This document shows positions 9,097 through 17,488 of a stretch of DNA of 22,189 bases, piece after piece; position 1 is the first letter of the stretch, and each line of letters begins with the position of its first letter. The stretch comes from JAWUWD01 sp034112085. GTDB lineage: Bacteria; Bacteroidota; Bacteroidia; Cytophagales; Cyclobacteriaceae. The position numbers and the translations under genes are program-made. Under the pieces are notes generated by a model that searched no databases, had not been told where the DNA came from, and worked only from the letters and a program-made list of their open reading frames with translations. The stretch is from contig JAWUWD010000051.1 in NCBI GenBank assembly GCA_034112085.1, positions 1 through 22,189 of the forward strand, read 5' to 3'.

Positions 9097-9368
9097 CTGG
9101 TAAGTAGCGATTAGTCTTTAGCTTGAAGCTGTAATATTGCGGTTATGTCTTTTTTAAGTTGTCCACAATTCTTATTGGTCTTAAAAGCCAGGTAAGCTTT
9201 CACAAAGTAAAAAATGAGGGTTTGTGGGCAAAGTAAATTCAACATACTAAGTCTGACCTAACTCAGCTATAGACTTACTTCTGAAGTAATTGTAATGAAA
9301 ATCAACAGTTAACAAGAAAGCCCAAACATCTATGATGTTTGGGCTTTCGTATTTTATAGTTTGAGCTT
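9097..9368. other. Convergent intergenic region between the porP-like gene and infB
   Basis: Apart from the bidirectional hairpin at 9316-9348 I see no gene. A 44-codon ORF lies on the - strand (9111-9245) but lacks a promoter and recognisable homology. A small palindrome centred at 9282 (TTACTTC/GAAGTAA) is present; its meaning is unknown. Confidence 0.6.
9316..9348. terminator. Bidirectional hairpin terminator
   Basis: A perfect 15-bp stem (GAAAGCCCAAACATC at 9316-9330, its complement at 9334-9348) closes a 3-base loop between two converging genes. The T-tracts on either side are weak, but stem length and position favour shared termination for the porP-like gene and infB. Confidence 0.85.
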
Positions 9369-12272
9369 TTAAAGCTTACGCTTCACTTCTCTTTCTTCAT
9401 AACTTTCAATTACATCATCTTCCTTGATGTCGTTGAAACCTTTGATACTTAGCCCACATTCGTATCCTTTCTTGACTTCCATCACATCTTCTTTGAATCG
9501 TTTCAACTGGCCCATTTGACCAGTATAAACTACGATACCATCTCTGATGAGTCTGATTGGATTATTACGTTTCACATTACCATCGATTACCATACAACCT
9601 GCTACAGTACCGACTTTAGTGATTTTGAAGACTTCTCTTACCTGTACGTTTCCAACGATTACTTCTTCAACTACAGGAGCAAGCATACCTTCCATGGCAT
9701 CTTTCACATCATTGATCGCATCGTATATGATAGAGTATAGTCTGATTTCGATTTCTTCGTTTTCAGCGATTCGTTTGGCACTTATTGATGGTCTCACTTG
9801 GAAACCAACTATGACGGCATCAGAAGCAGTTGCTAGCAGTACATCCGATTCAGATATTTGCCCAACAGCTTTGTGAATGATATTCACTTGAACTTCATCA
9901 GTTGATAATTTCAATAACGAATCAGATAATGCTTCGATAGATCCATCCACATCACCTTTCACAATCACATTAAGCTCTTTAAAGCTTCCGATAGCAAGAC
10001 GTCTACCGATTTCGTCAAGTGTGATATGTTTCTTAGTACGGATACTTTGCTCTCTTTGGATTTGCTCTCTCTTCGTAGAAATCTCTCTAGCCTCTCTATC
10101 AGAGTCCATCACGTTGAACTTATCACCCGCTTGTGGGGCTCCATCTAGACCAAGCATTTGTACTGGTGTTGATGGTCCAGCTTCTAATACTTTCCCTCCT
10201 TTGTGATCGAACATCGCCTTAACTCTACCGAAGTGAGATCCTGCAAGAAGAATATCTCCCACTTTTAATGTTCCGTTTTGAACAAGAATGGTAGTCACAT
10301 ATCCACGTCCTTTATCAAGTGTAGCTTCTATAACCGTACCATCTGATTTTTTGTCGGGATTAGAAGTCAATTCTAATAGTTCAGACTCGAGTAGTACTTT
10401 CTCCAACAATTCGTCAATTCCTTGTCCTGTTTTGGCAGAGATCTCTTGACACTGGTATTTACCACCCCATTCTTCTACTAATATGTTTTCCTTAGAAAGT
10501 GCTTCCTTGATTTTGTCAGGGTTGGCTCCTTCTCTATCCATTTTGTTGATCGCAATTACGATCGGTACACCTGCGACTTGTGCATGGTTGATCGCTTCTT
10601 TTGTTTGAGGCATCACACCATCATCCGCAGCGACCACGATGATCACTATATCTGTTACTTTAGCACCACGAGCACGCATCGCTGTAAAAGCTTCGTGACC
10701 AGGCGTATCTAGGAATGCAATTTTTTGACCACTTTCTGTCGTTACGTCATAAGCACCAATGTGCTGAGTAATACCCCCAGATTCACCTTCAGTGATCTTG
10801 GATTCACGGATATAATCAAGTAAAGATGTTTTACCATGATCTACGTGACCCATAATTGTCACAATTGGCGCGCGATTTTGTAAATCTTCTGTTTTGTCTT
10901 CGCTTACTTCGATTTCCAAGTCCTCTTCCGAAGAAGTGAAGGCAACATTGAATCCAAACTCATCTGAAATTACAGTGATAGATTCAGCGTCTAATCGTTG
11001 ATTGATAGAGACAAACATACCTAGTCCCATACATGCTGAAATCACATCATTTACAGACACATCCATAAGAGAGGCAAGGTCATTAGCAGAAATGAACTCT
11101 GTTACTTTCAGGATTTTGGACTCTTCTTTCTCTTGTATTATCTGCTCTTCACGGGCTTCAGCAAATGCTGATCGTTTTTCTTTTCTGTATTTGGCGCCAC
11201 CTCTTTTATTGGTTCCTCCACTCAGCTTGGCAAGAGTTGCCTTAATCTGATCTTGGATATCTTTTTCACTAGGTTCTTCTTTCTGTACTCTAGGGCGCTT
11301 TGCTCCACCCTTTTGGAAAGCAGGTCTTCCAACTCCACCACCAGGTCTTCCAACACCTCCACCGGGTCTTCCAACTCCACCACCACCAGACGGTTGTCCA
11401 GGCTTTACAATACGTTTTCTAGGACGCTTTTTCTTATCCCCGCTTTGATCAGATGAGGCAACCGGTTTAGGTCTGTCTTTTCTAGTGTCTTTCGGTAATT
11501 CTATTTTCCCAATTACTTTAAGCCCTTTCAGTTTATCAGCTTTCGCTTCAATCACTTTTCCCTCTTCAGAAGGAGCAGGCGTACTAGGTTTTTCTTCTGC
11601 TTTTTTTACTGCTTCGACAGGAGCTACTTGAGCAGCAGGAGTCTTCTCTACAACAGGTTTTTCAGGAGCTGGGGTTGGCACTGGAGCTTTCTCCTCAACA
11701 AGTTTCTCTTGAACAGGTTTTTCTTCTGTTTTCGTAGGTTCAGATACCTTAACAACTTCTGGAGCAGCTTTTGGAGTTTCCTCTACTTTGGGCTCTTCTT
11801 TCTTTATCGGTGTATCAACAGGCTTCTCTTCAATAGTTGGCTTAGGGGATTTTTTACCATCTATATCGATTTTTCCCAGAACTTTAATTCCTTGGAGCTT
11901 AGGAGCTTCGGTTTTGACTTTGTTTTCATCTACAGTAGGTTTTGCCTGCTCTACAGGTGCAGCAGCAGGTTCCTCTACGGACATGTTTTTGATCAGAACG
12001 CGTTCCTCTTCTTCTTTTCTAGGGGCGATTACTGGCTCCATAGCTTCCTCTGACATTTTTGTGCCAATAGTAAGACTGGAAGCCTCCTCTTTGTCATGTG
12101 CAGAATCAGCAAACTCACGTGCGAGCATACCATATTGTTCACCAGATATTTTGGCGTTAGGACTGCTGTCTATTTCTATGTCTTTACCCGCAAGGTATTC
12201 AACGATGGTATTCCTACCAACATTGAGTTTTCTTGCCACTTGGCTCAACCTCATCATTTTTTCTTCTGACAT
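9369..12272 (-). CDS. infB: Translation initiation factor IF-2
   Basis: Predicted 967 residues. IF-2 is the GTPase that brings initiator tRNA to the small subunit and promotes subunit joining. The N-terminal IF2_N helical domain covers about residues 1-55 (MMRLSQVARKLNV). A long Lys/Glu/Pro-rich linker follows (about 60-280), then three GVGRPGG repeats and a second IF2_N-like segment (about 385-450). G-domain motifs are complete: GHVDHGKT at 475-482, DTPGHE at 522-527, NKMD at 576-579, and SAK further on. Domains II-IV follow. ATG 12272 is preferred over the TTG six bases upstream because the family starts MSEEKMMRLSQ. It is the last gene of rimP-nusA-infB, 78 bases after nusA. A GGGG run about 10 bases upstream of the start is the only hint of a Shine-Dalgarno. 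No anomalies apart from the long linker. Confidence 0.98.
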   Translation of the reverse strand: MSEEKMMRLSQVARKLNVGRNTIVEYLAGKDIEIDSSPNAKISGEQYGMLAREFADSAHDKEEASSLTIGTKMSEEAMEPVIAPRKEEEERVLIKNMSVEEPAAAPVEQAKPTVDENKVKTEAPKLQGIKVLGKIDIDGKKSPKPTIEEKPVDTPIKKEEPKVEETPKAAPEVVKVSEPTKTEEKPVQEKLVEEKAPVPTPAPEKPVVEKTPAAQVAPVEAVKKAEEKPSTPAPSEEGKVIEAKADKLKGLKVIGKIELPKDTRKDRPKPVASSDQSGDKKKRPRKRIVKPGQPSGGGGVGRPGGGVGRPGGGVGRPAFQKGGAKRPRVQKEEPSEKDIQDQIKATLAKLSGGTNKRGGAKYRKEKRSAFAEAREEQIIQEKEESKILKVTEFISANDLASLMDVSVNDVISACMGLGMFVSINQRLDAESITVISDEFGFNVAFTSSEEDLEIEVSEDKTEDLQNRAPIVTIMGHVDHGKTSLLDYIRESKITEGESGGITQHIGAYDVTTESGQKIAFLDTPGHEAFTAMRARGAKVTDIVIIVVAADDGVMPQTKEAINHAQVAGVPIVIAINKMDREGANPDKIKEALSKENILVEEWGGKYQCQEISAKTGQGIDELLEKVLLESELLELTSNPDKKSDGTVIEATLDKGRGYVTTILVQNGTLKVGDILLAGSHFGRVKAMFDHKGGKVLEAGPSTPVQMLGLDGAPQAGDKFNVMDSDREAREISTKREQIQREQSIRTKKHITLDEIGRRLAIGSFKELNVIVKGDVDGSIEALSDSLLKLSTDEVQVNIIHKAVGQISESDVLLATASDAVIVGFQVRPSISAKRIAENEEIEIRLYSIIYDAINDVKDAMEGMLAPVVEEVIVGNVQVREVFKITKVGTVAGCMVIDGNVKRNNPIRLIRDGIVVYTGQMGQLKRFKEDVMEVKKGYECGLSIKGFNDIKEDDVIESYEEREVKRKL
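11323..11390 (-). repeat. Three 21-bp tandem repeats in the infB linker
   Basis: On the + strand, GGTCTTCCAACxCCxCCACC begins at 11323, 11344 and 11365. The repeat encodes GVGRPGG units in the unstructured linker of IF-2. Copy number is probably variable between strains (inference). Confidence 0.8.
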
Positions 12273-12350
12273 GCTCAAATATCCCCTTTTTTTGTGATTT
12301 TAAAAAATTTGTCTTGCGACTAAAGTACTGTTTAAGAAACGATACTTATT

Positions 12351-13589
12351 TTATTCAAATTCTTTTTGTAATACTGTGAAGACACCTTCTATTGTTTCTT
12401 CTTCTAAGTCTGCACGAACTGCCAAATCTTCTCTGCCCAGCGTCAATACACTTTTCGCAGTATCCAATCCAACACGTTTGAGCTCATCAATTACCCAGCT
12501 ATCGATTTCATCAGAGAATTCATCCAAACTAACATCCTCATCTTCTATGCCAGCTAGTTCTCTAAACACATCTATTTCATGACCGACCAACTTACTCGCT
12601 AGCTTGATGTTTTGTCCTCCTCTACCGATGGCCAACGATACTTGATCAGGCTTCAAGAATACTGAGACTCTGCCATCCTCTGCGATTTTCATGCTCACAA
12701 TCTTCGCAGGGCTCAATGCTCTAGCGATGAATAGCTCCATGTTATCAGTAAAGTTGATGACATCAATGTTTTCATTTTGTAGCTCTCTAACTATGCTATG
12801 AATTCTAGATCCTTTCATTCCAACACACGCTCCTACTGGGTCGATTCTGTCATCATAGGATTCTACAGCTACTTTAGCTCTTTCACCTGGCTCTCTCACT
12901 ACATTTTTGATTGTGATCAGCCCGTCATAGACTTCAGGAACTTCACTTTCAAAAAGTCTCTCTAAGAACACTGGTGAGGTTCTGGAAAGAATAATTTTTG
13001 GACTACCATTGAACATGTCCACGCGGTCAACTATTGCTCTTACAGTTTCTCCTTTTCTAAATCGGTCTTTTGAAATTTGTTCACTCTTTGGAATAGCAAT
13101 CTCATTACCGTCATTATCAATCAATAATACCTCTCTACCCAATATTTGGTAAACCTCAGCACTGATGATTTCGCCAACTAGGTCTTTATATTTTTGGTAA
13201 AGGATATCCTTTTCAAGATCTTTTACCTTCTGTATCAATGTCTGACGAGCTGTCATTACGGCTCTTCTTCCAAAGTCAATTAATTTAATCTCTTCAGCTA
13301 CTTCTTCATCAATTTCGAAATCAGGCTCTATTTTCCTAGCTTCTGTCAAGCTTATCTTGTCATGGTCCCAAATATCTTCAGAGTTGTCATCGACAATTCC
13401 ACGAAATCTCCAAATCTCTAAATCTCCCTTGTCAGCATTGATGATAATATCAAAATTGTCATCCGTTTCGTATTTCTTACGGATCATAGTTCTGAATACA
13501 TCTTCCAAAATACGGATCATAGTAGGTCTGTCAATATTCTTTTGACCTGCAAAATCCGCAAACGACTCAATTAAATTTATGCTTTCCAT
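12351..13589 (-). CDS. nusA: Transcription termination/antitermination factor NusA
   Basis: Predicted 412 residues. NusA binds RNA polymerase and nascent RNA and modulates pausing, termination and antitermination. The N-terminal RNAP-binding domain occupies about residues 1-125 (ending near ARQTLIQKVKD). An S1 domain follows (about 130-200), then KH1 with GACVGMKG at 253-260 and KH2 with GRGGQN at 322-327. After about residue 345 there is a short acidic C-terminal segment, and the two long C-terminal acidic repeats of E. coli NusA are absent, so the protein is shorter than the 495-residue enterobacterial form. It lies 38 bases after rimP in the same operon. There is no Shine-Dalgarno before ATG 13589, as is usual in Bacteroidota. 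Confidence 0.97.
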   Translation of the reverse strand: MESINLIESFADFAGQKNIDRPTMIRILEDVFRTMIRKKYETDDNFDIIINADKGDLEIWRFRGIVDDNSEDIWDHDKISLTEARKIEPDFEIDEEVAEEIKLIDFGRRAVMTARQTLIQKVKDLEKDILYQKYKDLVGEIISAEVYQILGREVLLIDNDGNEIAIPKSEQISKDRFRKGETVRAIVDRVDMFNGSPKIILSRTSPVFLERLFESEVPEVYDGLITIKNVVREPGERAKVAVESYDDRIDPVGACVGMKGSRIHSIVRELQNENIDVINFTDNMELFIARALSPAKIVSMKIAEDGRVSVFLKPDQVSLAIGRGGQNIKLASKLVGHEIDVFRELAGIEDEDVSLDEFSDEIDSWVIDELKRVGLDTAKSVLTLGREDLAVRADLEEETIEGVFTVLQKEFE

Positions 13590-13627
13590 GGTGTTAAATT
13601 AGATATCCTATTAATGAGATATTGTTA

Positions 13628-14089
13628 TTAAAATTTCACTAGTATTTCTGTTTTTTTGATCGAATCAAACGCGAAAGATTGTTCAGTAAAAACCTTCTTA
13701 CTGCCCTTACCCTCTTCTTCTTCAATGATTACTTCTTTTTCATTAGCTTCAACAAGCACACCTTCATGTTTTTGTTCTTCTAACGTAGTAACTCTGACGT
13801 GCCTACCTATGTTCTTCAGATATTGGCGTAACATCACAATCGGATGGTCCAGCCCAGGAGAAGACACTTCTAGACGATATGCCTCTTCTATAATTCCCTC
13901 TTCTTCGACAATAAGACCAACCTTACGACTTACCTTAGCACAGTCATCTATGTTGATGCCATCATCTCCATCAAGTAGGATTAGGACTTTCTTAGGGCCA
14001 TTGTTGCCAGAGATAACAACGTCCACCAGAAAGTGCTGATCACTCTCTATATTTTCGTTGACTAGACGTACTATTTGCTCTTTTAACAT
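13628..14089 (-). CDS. rimP: Ribosome maturation factor RimP
   Basis: Predicted 153 residues, the usual family length. RimP assists assembly of the 30S subunit. The recognisable core includes VSGNNGPKKVLILLDGDDGINIDDCAKVSRKVG and LEVSSPGLDHPI-type strings, as in the N-terminal alpha/beta domain, followed by an Sm-like C-terminal domain (about 85-153). It is the first gene of rimP-nusA-infB, an order widely conserved in bacteria. Its leader carries a terminator-like hairpin (14107-14127) between the promoter and the start codon, so expression may be controlled by premature termination (inference). E. coli has a tRNA gene upstream of rimP; none is seen here. Confidence 0.95.
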   Translation of the reverse strand: MLKEQIVRLVNENIESDQHFLVDVVISGNNGPKKVLILLDGDDGINIDDCAKVSRKVGLIVEEEGIIEEAYRLEVSSPGLDHPIVMLRQYLKNIGRHVRVTTLEEQKHEGVLVEANEKEVIIEEEEGKGSKKVFTEQSFAFDSIKKTEILVKF

Positions 14090-14101
14090 AATGATTTATA
14101 C

Positions 14102-14127
14102 AAAAAGAGGGGACTTTATGTCCCCTC
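14102..14127 (-). terminator. Terminator-like hairpin (possible attenuator) in the rimP leader
   Basis: On the - strand an 8-bp GC-rich stem (GAGGGGAC paired with GTCCCCTC, 14127-14107) with a 5-base loop is followed directly by five T residues (14106-14102). It ends 13 bases before the rimP ATG and lies downstream of the predicted transcription start near 14149. This is the form of an intrinsic terminator. The position suggests attenuation of rimP-nusA-infB. NusA itself affects such hairpins, so feedback is plausible but unproven. Confidence 0.65.
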
Positions 14128-14155
14128 GATATTCAAAACATACCTTATTTCTTTG

Positions 14156-14186
14156 CAAAAGTAAGGATTGTAGGGCAAAAAACAAA
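14156..14186 (-). promoter_or_regulatory. Promoter for rimP-nusA-infB
   Basis: On the - strand the -33 element TTTG (14186-14183) and the -7 element TACTTTTG (14163-14156) are separated by 19 bases, matching the Bacteroidota consensus TTTG-N19-TAnnTTTG. The predicted transcript start is near 14149, giving a leader of about 60 bases. Confidence 0.75.
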
Positions 14187-14245
14187 TAGATGATGTGAGT
14201 ATAAACTATAAAAATTCATCTGCGTAATTATAACGACTTAAAAAT

Positions 14246-14279
14246 TCTGAATTTTTCGAAGTTGATTTTATTACTTTTG
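14246..14279 (+). promoter_or_regulatory. Putative cysS promoter with almost no leader
   Basis: TACTTTTG at 14272-14279 matches the Bacteroidota -7 element. The best upstream partner is an imperfect TCTG at 14246-14249 with a 22-base spacer. The box ends only five bases before the cysS ATG at 14285, so the predicted transcript would be leaderless or nearly so. Confidence 0.55.
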
Positions 14280-14284
14280 TAACC

Positions 14285-15775
14285 ATGATAGACAAATTAA
14301 GAGTGTTCAATACACTATCTCGGAAGAAAGAAGTTTTCGAACCCATCAGCGCACCTCATGTGGGGATGTATGTTTGTGGGCCTACCGTCTATAGTGATGT
14401 TCACCTTGGCAATGTGAGAACATTCATGAGTTTCGATGTGATTTATCGATATCTGCTGCATCTGGGTTATAATGTCAGGTATGTACGGAACATAACTGAC
14501 GTAGGACACTTGGTCAATGATGCGGATGAGGGAGAGGATAAGATCGCTAAGAAGGCAAAACTAGAGAACTTGGAACCTATGGAGGTCGTACAGAGATACA
14601 CCAATGATTTCCACAAAGTATTGGATCTGTTTAACTTCCTTCCTACAAGTGTAGAGCCAACGGCTACTGGACATATAGTAGAACAAATAGAAATGGTTAA
14701 GACTCTAATAGATAAGGGTTTGGCATATGAAGTCAATGGATCAGTCTATTTTGATGTCAATAAATATGATAAAGACCATAACTATGGAAAGTTATCTGGT
14801 AGGGTGTTGGAAGAGTTGTTGGCAAGCGAACGCGCTTTGGACGCCCAAAGTGAAAAACGCAATAAGGTGGATTTTGCTTTATGGAAGAAAGCATCTGATG
14901 AGCATATAATGAGGTGGCCTTCTCCTTGGGGGGTCGGATTTCCTGGATGGCATCTTGAGTGTACAGTAATGAGTACTAAGTATCTGGGGGACAGATTCGA
15001 TATTCATGGAGGAGGAATGGACTTGAAATTTCCTCATCATGAGTGTGAAATCGCCCAAGCTGTCGGTGCACACGGTAAAGACCCTGTGAAGTATTGGTTG
15101 CACACTAATATGCTCACGGTCAATGGACAAAAGATGAGCAAGTCATTGAACAACTCGTTTTTACCTAGAGAATTACTGTCTGGAGAGCATAAATTATTAG
15201 ATCAAGCATACAGCGCAATGACTGTAAGGTTTTTCATGTTGCAATCTCATTATTCGAGTACGTTAGATTTTTCTAATGACGCTCTGAAGGCTGCGCAGAA
15301 AGGGTATAAGAAACTGATCAATGGGCTAAGAATAGCGAAAGGGTTGGTTTATTCGGAAGATACCTCTGTTGCAATAGATCAAAAACAAATTGATCAGGTT
15401 AATCAAATTATTGCTAATTGCTCAAGCGCAATGAATGATGACTTTAATACTGCTCAAACGATTGCTCATTTATTTAATCTCTTGAAAAAAATCAACTCAA
15501 TATATACAGGAGGGTTATCTGCAAGTCTGTTAGGAGGGCAAGTATTCCAAGACATGATAAAGACATATGTCACATTTGTGGAGGATGTCTTGGGAATTTT
15601 GGAAGAGCAAACGGCATTACCAAATTTGTTGATCGAGTCATTGATCGATATTTACAAACAAGCGAAGTTCAACAAGCAGTATGATAAGGTTGATGAGATC
15701 AGAGCAACACTTAAGTCCAATAGAATTATCCTGAAAGACATGAAGGATAAAGTAGATTGGGCATATGAAGAATAA
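14285..15775 (+). CDS. cysS: Cysteinyl-tRNA synthetase
   Basis: Predicted 496 residues. It is a class I aminoacyl-tRNA synthetase that charges tRNA-Cys in the cytoplasm. The HIGH-type motif is HLGN at 40-43 and the KMSKS motif is at 283-287. The zinc ligands known from the E. coli enzyme are present: Cys31 (in CGPTVY), Cys226 (in HLEC), His251 and Glu255 (in HHECE). The anticodon-binding helical region follows. Length is slightly above the E. coli enzyme (461). ATG 14285 fits the usual N-terminus. It reads divergently from rimP, and the cyclase-like lipoprotein gene starts 12 bases after its stop, so the two are probably cotranscribed. Confidence 0.98.
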   Translation: MIDKLRVFNTLSRKKEVFEPISAPHVGMYVCGPTVYSDVHLGNVRTFMSFDVIYRYLLHLGYNVRYVRNITDVGHLVNDADEGEDKIAKKAKLENLEPMEVVQRYTNDFHKVLDLFNFLPTSVEPTATGHIVEQIEMVKTLIDKGLAYEVNGSVYFDVNKYDKDHNYGKLSGRVLEELLASERALDAQSEKRNKVDFALWKKASDEHIMRWPSPWGVGFPGWHLECTVMSTKYLGDRFDIHGGGMDLKFPHHECEIAQAVGAHGKDPVKYWLHTNMLTVNGQKMSKSLNNSFLPRELLSGEHKLLDQAYSAMTVRFFMLQSHYSSTLDFSNDALKAAQKGYKKLINGLRIAKGLVYSEDTSVAIDQKQIDQVNQIIANCSSAMNDDFNTAQTIAHLFNLLKKINSIYTGGLSASLLGGQVFQDMIKTYVTFVEDVLGILEEQTALPNLLIESLIDIYKQAKFNKQYDKVDEIRATLKSNRIILKDMKDKVDWAYEE

Positions 15776-15787
15776 CTTAATTTGATA

Positions 15788-16792
15788 ATGAGAAGATTTG
15801 AAAACATAATAGCGAGGCCTTCGGCCTTGGCAATTCTATTTGCACTTATTCTGTCAGGGTGTGGAGATAATAATAAGGATAGGAATATAAGAATAGAGAA
15901 GCCTGTTGTAAGTGCTCCAAATTTCAATGAAGACAGCGCATTCGCTTATATACAAAGGCAAGTTGATTTTGGTCCAAGAGTGCCTAATACAGCTGCGCAT
16001 GGATTCGCTGGAGATTATCTAATTAGTCAACTTGAGGCTGTTGGAGGTACTGTCAAAGTACAGTCTTTTGAAGAGACCACATTTGATGGAGAGAAATTGT
16101 CACTAAGAAATATTATGGGACAATTCAATGTGGAGGCAAAGAAACGAATATTACTCGCAGCTCACTGGGATACTCGGCCATATTCTGATAAAGATGTTGA
16201 TAACCCTTCAGGGGTAGCTGATGGAGCTAACGATGGAGCTAGTGGTGTGGGTGTATTGTTGGAAATTGCAAGAGTTGTAGGGAGGGAAAATCCCAATGTT
16301 GGTGTAGATATTATGTTTTTTGACGGTGAGGATTGGGGTGAAAAAGAGTATGAACGAGCTAGAAGGGCAACACCAAGTCATTTAGAATCGTGGTGGGCGC
16401 TTGGCTCGCAGTATTGGTCTAAGAACAAAGGGGGGTACACTGCTTATTATGGAATACTGTTAGATATGGTAGGCGCTAAAGGATCACAGTTTCGCATAGA
16501 AGGATATTCAAACAAATATGCACCTAAAATAGTGAAGAAGGTATGGGGAACTGCTGATCAAATTGGCTATAGCGGTTATTTTATCTCTCAGCTTGAAGGA
16601 GCTATTGATGATGATCACCTTTATGTAAATCAAACAGCTAAAATTCCGATGATTGATATTATCCACTTTGATCCAGTGGTTGGCTATTTTGGGGACTATC
16701 ACCACACCTTGAAAGATAATATGGAGATCATTGACAGAAGGACGCTCAAGGCGGTAGGTCAGACGTTGTTACAAGTTCTCTATAACGAGTAG
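15788..16792 (+). CDS. Lipoprotein of the M28 family, probable type II glutaminyl-peptide cyclotransferase
   Basis: Predicted 334 residues. A lipoprotein signal peptide ends LILSGC with Cys25 as the lipid site; ATG 15788 is chosen over TTG 15782 for that reason. The catalytic layout matches M28/QC enzymes: His126-Trp-Asp128 (HWDTRPYSD), Asp149 (GANDGASG), Glu181-Asp182 (FFDGEDWG), Asp226 (LLDMVGA) and His306 (HHTLKDN). Human QC has the same order: D159, E201/E202, D248 in LLDLIGA, and H330 in WHTMDDN. Known QCs turn an N-terminal Gln into pyroglutamate. In Bacteroidota many exported proteins begin with Gln after signal cleavage, including two encoded here, so this membrane-anchored periplasmic enzyme is a good candidate to cap them. 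An aminopeptidase of the same family is the main alternative. It is likely in one transcript with cysS. Confidence 0.85.
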   Translation: MRRFENIIARPSALAILFALILSGCGDNNKDRNIRIEKPVVSAPNFNEDSAFAYIQRQVDFGPRVPNTAAHGFAGDYLISQLEAVGGTVKVQSFEETTFDGEKLSLRNIMGQFNVEAKKRILLAAHWDTRPYSDKDVDNPSGVADGANDGASGVGVLLEIARVVGRENPNVGVDIMFFDGEDWGEKEYERARRATPSHLESWWALGSQYWSKNKGGYTAYYGILLDMVGAKGSQFRIEGYSNKYAPKIVKKVWGTADQIGYSGYFISQLEGAIDDDHLYVNQTAKIPMIDIIHFDPVVGYFGDYHHTLKDNMEIIDRRTLKAVGQTLLQVLYNE

Positions 16793-16799
16793 CGAGCTA

Positions 16800-17240
16800 C
16801 TATTTACGGATTTGTTTTAAATTATCAATTTTATCGATCTTTAGGTATTTGGTGGATTTCGAGTTACCTACTTTATAGGAAATCACGACATCTTCGAGGT
16901 AATTTCCCATTGATTCGACTAGTTGACCCTCTTTAGTTTTTCCTTGTGAAACACTTATTCGACCTTTAAGCGTGTAAGTGCTTTTGTCAGATATGAGTTT
17001 CATTAAATTGCTTTTACCATCGATTATCTTCCAATCCGCCTTTGTGTTTTTCACCCAAATAGATACTATGTGAATTTTCTTATTCGTACTGCTTCGAACA
17101 TCGATATTGAATGTCATTATCACCTTTCCAGAAGCTTCATTCGAGATCTCTTCTCTGAATTCACTGCCTACTATTTTTAGCTTTCCACCATACAAAAATG
17201 CGCTAGCTACTATTAAATATATCATCATATTGTTCACCAT
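16800..17240 (-). CDS. Small secreted protein of unknown function
   Basis: Predicted 146 residues. I do not recognise the family. The N-terminus (MVNNMMIYLIVASAFLYGG) resembles a signal peptide or membrane anchor. The rest is polar, Lys-rich and alternates beta-like strands, with only one pronounced hydrophobic segment, so a small periplasmic or surface beta-domain is likely. The nearby ATG codons (17228, 17225) are alternative starts and would shorten the n-region. The gene converges on the cyclase-like gene with seven bases between the stop codons. A short AGTAGC/GCTACT inverted repeat (16788-16801) overlaps both stops. No clear promoter was found in the 310 bases upstream. Confidence 0.7.
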   Translation of the reverse strand: MVNNMMIYLIVASAFLYGGKLKIVGSEFREEISNEASGKVIMTFNIDVRSSTNKKIHIVSIWVKNTKADWKIIDGKSNLMKLISDKSTYTLKGRISVSQGKTKEGQLVESMGNYLEDVVISYKVGNSKSTKYLKIDKIDNLKQIRK

Positions 17241-17460
17241 GCCGCTAAGGGTTCTTTTTTTAAAAATTATATATGAGATACACTAAAACGTATTAACATA
17301 AGACCGTTTTTGAGATAGCAAGAGACTCTTATAAATCTTCATATGATCATTATTAATGGTTGAATATAAGAGCTACCTATAATACGATTTATCTGTAGGT
17401 TTTCAAAATTACCAATGCACAATTAGCGTACACATACTCAATTTTTTTAGTTAATATCCG

Positions 17461-17488
17461 CTATCCAAACTAACATTCGTTTGGGTAG
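17461..17488 (+). promoter_or_regulatory. Operator-like inverted repeat over the acyl-CoA dehydrogenase -33 box
   Basis: CTATCCAAAC (17461-17470) and GTTTGGGTAG (17479-17488) form a 10-bp inverted repeat with one G-T mismatch, separated by 8 bases. The right arm contains the -33 TTTG element (17480-17483). This arrangement suits a dimeric repressor or activator, for example a TetR-type fatty-acid regulator, which is inference only. Confidence 0.5.

Noticed and set aside
9516..12297. Several + strand ORFs opposite infB
   Set aside because: They lie fully inside a well-supported IF-2 gene, and their Ser/Phe-rich translations reflect the reverse complement of its Lys/Glu/Pro linker.
14090..14284. 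tRNA gene upstream of rimP, as in E. coli
   Set aside because: No cloverleaf-forming sequence or T-loop signature was found. The region holds two promoters and one hairpin.
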